From contig CAYGWM010000162.1 in the NCBI GenBank assembly GCA_964353555.1, positions 1 through 6,777 of the forward strand: a stretch of 6,777 nucleotides of DNA, read 5' to 3'. Origin of the DNA: PR03 sp964353555. Its GTDB lineage: Bacteria > Myxococcota_A > UBA9160 > PR03. The notes under the pieces are model-generated. The model made no database searches. It had not been told where the DNA came from and worked only from the letters and a program-made list of their open reading frames with translations. A program made the translations under genes and the position numbers. Shown here piece after piece: positions 5,799 through 6,777 of this stretch (position 1 is its first letter; every line of letters begins with the position of its first letter).

Positions 5799-6777
5799 AT
5801 GGCCGACCGGAACCCGGACAGCGACGCCGTCGAAACGCGCGAGTGGCTCGACTCGCTGGCGTCGGTGCTCGCGAACGAGGGTCCCGCGCGCGCGCACGAT
5901 CTGATCGAGCGGCTGATCGACCAGGCCCGCCGCTCGGGCGTGAACCTGCCCTACTCCGCGACGACTGCCTACGTCAACACGATCCACCCGAGCCAGCAGC
6001 CGGCGATGCCGGGCGAGCCCGGCCTCGAACACCGGATCCGCTCGCTGGTGCGCTGGAACGCGCTCGCGATGGTGGTGCAGGCCAATCGCGAGAGCGCCGA
6101 ACTCGGCGGCCACATCGCCAGCTTCGCGTCGGCGGCAACGCTGTACGACGTCGGAATGAACCACTTCTTCCGCGCCGCGAGCGACGCGCACGCGGGCGAC
6201 CTCGTCTACATCCAGGGCCATTCGTCGCCGGGCATCTACGCGCGCGCCTACCTCGAAGGTCGGCTCAGCGAAGAGCAGCTCCGCAATTTCCGCCGCGAAG
6301 TCGATGGGCGCGGGCTCTCGTCGTATCCGCACCCGTGGCTGATGCCCGCGTTCTGGCAGTTCCCGACCGTCTCGATGGGACTCGGCCCGATCATGGGCAT
6401 CTACCAGGCGCGCTTCCTCCGCTACCTGCACCACCGCGGCATCCAGGGTGCCGGTGATCGCAAGGTCTGGGTGTTCATGGGTGACGGCGAGATGGACGAG
6501 CCCGAGTCGCTCGGTGCGATCGGGCTCGCGGCGCGCGAGAAGCTCGACAACCTGATCTTCGTGGTGAACTGCAACCTGCAGCGTCTCGACGGTCCCGTGC
6601 GCGGCAACGGCAAGATCATCCAGGAACTCGAAGGCACCTTCCGCGGCGCCGGCTGGAACGTGCTGAAGGTGATCTGGGGCGGGCGTTGGGACGCGCTGCT
6701 CGCGAAGGACAACAAGGGCATTCTCGCCGAGCGCATGCACGAAGCCGTCGACGGCGATTACCAGAGCTACAAGGTGC
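5799..6777 (+). CDS. aceE: Pyruvate dehydrogenase E1 component, homodimeric type (partial, 3' end outside window)
   Basis: The first 326 residues of an approximately 890-residue E1 are visible; the frame runs open off the right edge. E1 decarboxylates pyruvate with thiamine diphosphate and reductively acetylates the lipoyl group of E2 (AceF). Markers of the single-chain AceE type are PSQQPAMPG (64-72), GGHIASFASAATLYDVG (103-119) with H106, GHSSPGIYARAYLEG (140-154), SYPHPWLMP (175-183) and FPTVSMGLGP (188-197). The thiamine diphosphate motif runs from GDGEMDEPES (228-237) to NCN (257-259), giving D229, N257 and N259 as the expected magnesium-binding region. RLDGPVRGNGKIIQELE (262-278) is also typical. 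ATG at 5799 follows the lipA TGA with no gap and has GAGGG upstream. No pdhR-like regulator precedes it; expression seems to depend on the upstream operon. The aceF gene is expected next but is not in view. Confidence 0.97.
   Translation, partial: MADRNPDSDAVETREWLDSLASVLANEGPARAHDLIERLIDQARRSGVNLPYSATTAYVNTIHPSQQPAMPGEPGLEHRIRSLVRWNALAMVVQANRESAELGGHIASFASAATLYDVGMNHFFRAASDAHAGDLVYIQGHSSPGIYARAYLEGRLSEEQLRNFRREVDGRGLSSYPHPWLMPAFWQFPTVSMGLGPIMGIYQARFLRYLHHRGIQGAGDRKVWVFMGDGEMDEPESLGAIGLAAREKLDNLIFVVNCNLQRLDGPVRGNGKIIQELEGTFRGAGWNVLKVIWGGRWDALLAKDNKGILAERMHEAVDGDYQSYKV

Noticed and set aside
4701..6740. A 679-residue open frame on the - strand across transporter end, lipA and aceE
   Set aside because: It is antisense to three genes with firm family motifs; its product is His/Arg/Asp-rich with no recognisable domain. 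Such long antisense frames are expected in GC-rich coding DNA.

Overview
The window is GC-rich bacterial chromosome with little intergenic space in most places. The best hint to the host is the tail of the first gene: an Asp-rich DxDGDG repeat, then a Cys-Gly, a short hydrophobic stretch and an Arg cluster. This resembles MYXO-CTERM-type sorting tails, which are common in Myxococcota, Binatota and other lineages formerly placed in Deltaproteobacteria. A proteobacterial-style homodimeric pyruvate dehydrogenase E1 (aceE) fits with this. Assignment below that level is not supported.

Layout, left to right. (1) 1-167: the 3' end of a surface or secreted protein gene, + strand. (2) 168-760: mostly non-coding, with several inverted repeats. 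Inside it, at 426-584, is a short ORF for a 52-residue CxxC...CxxC protein. Its start codon sits in an 8-bp perfect inverted repeat, and an 11-bp perfect stem resembling a terminator follows it. (3) 761-1459: a pirin (YhhW-type cupin), + strand. (4) 1533-2741: a membrane-anchored short-chain dehydrogenase on the - strand, convergent with pirin. (5) 2742-2812: a short divergent intergenic region with a near-palindrome. (6) 2813 to the end: a tight + strand run of an enoyl-CoA hydratase/isomerase-family protein, an MFS transporter, lipA and the first third of aceE. Gaps are -1, 17 and 0 nt, so this looks like one operon.

Functionally, the right half is acyl-CoA and lipoate metabolism. LipA makes the lipoyl cofactor needed by the pyruvate dehydrogenase E2 subunit, and aceE (E1) starts immediately after the lipA stop; aceF (E2) is expected just downstream but lies outside the window. 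The crotonase-family protein lacks both glutamates that act in classical enoyl-CoA hydration, so its reaction is uncertain. Pirin and the dehydrogenase are probably independent units.

I see no CRISPR array, mobile element, tRNA, rRNA or defence locus. No clearly new multi-gene system is evident. The most unusual item is the small CxxC protein unit with its start-codon inverted repeat.
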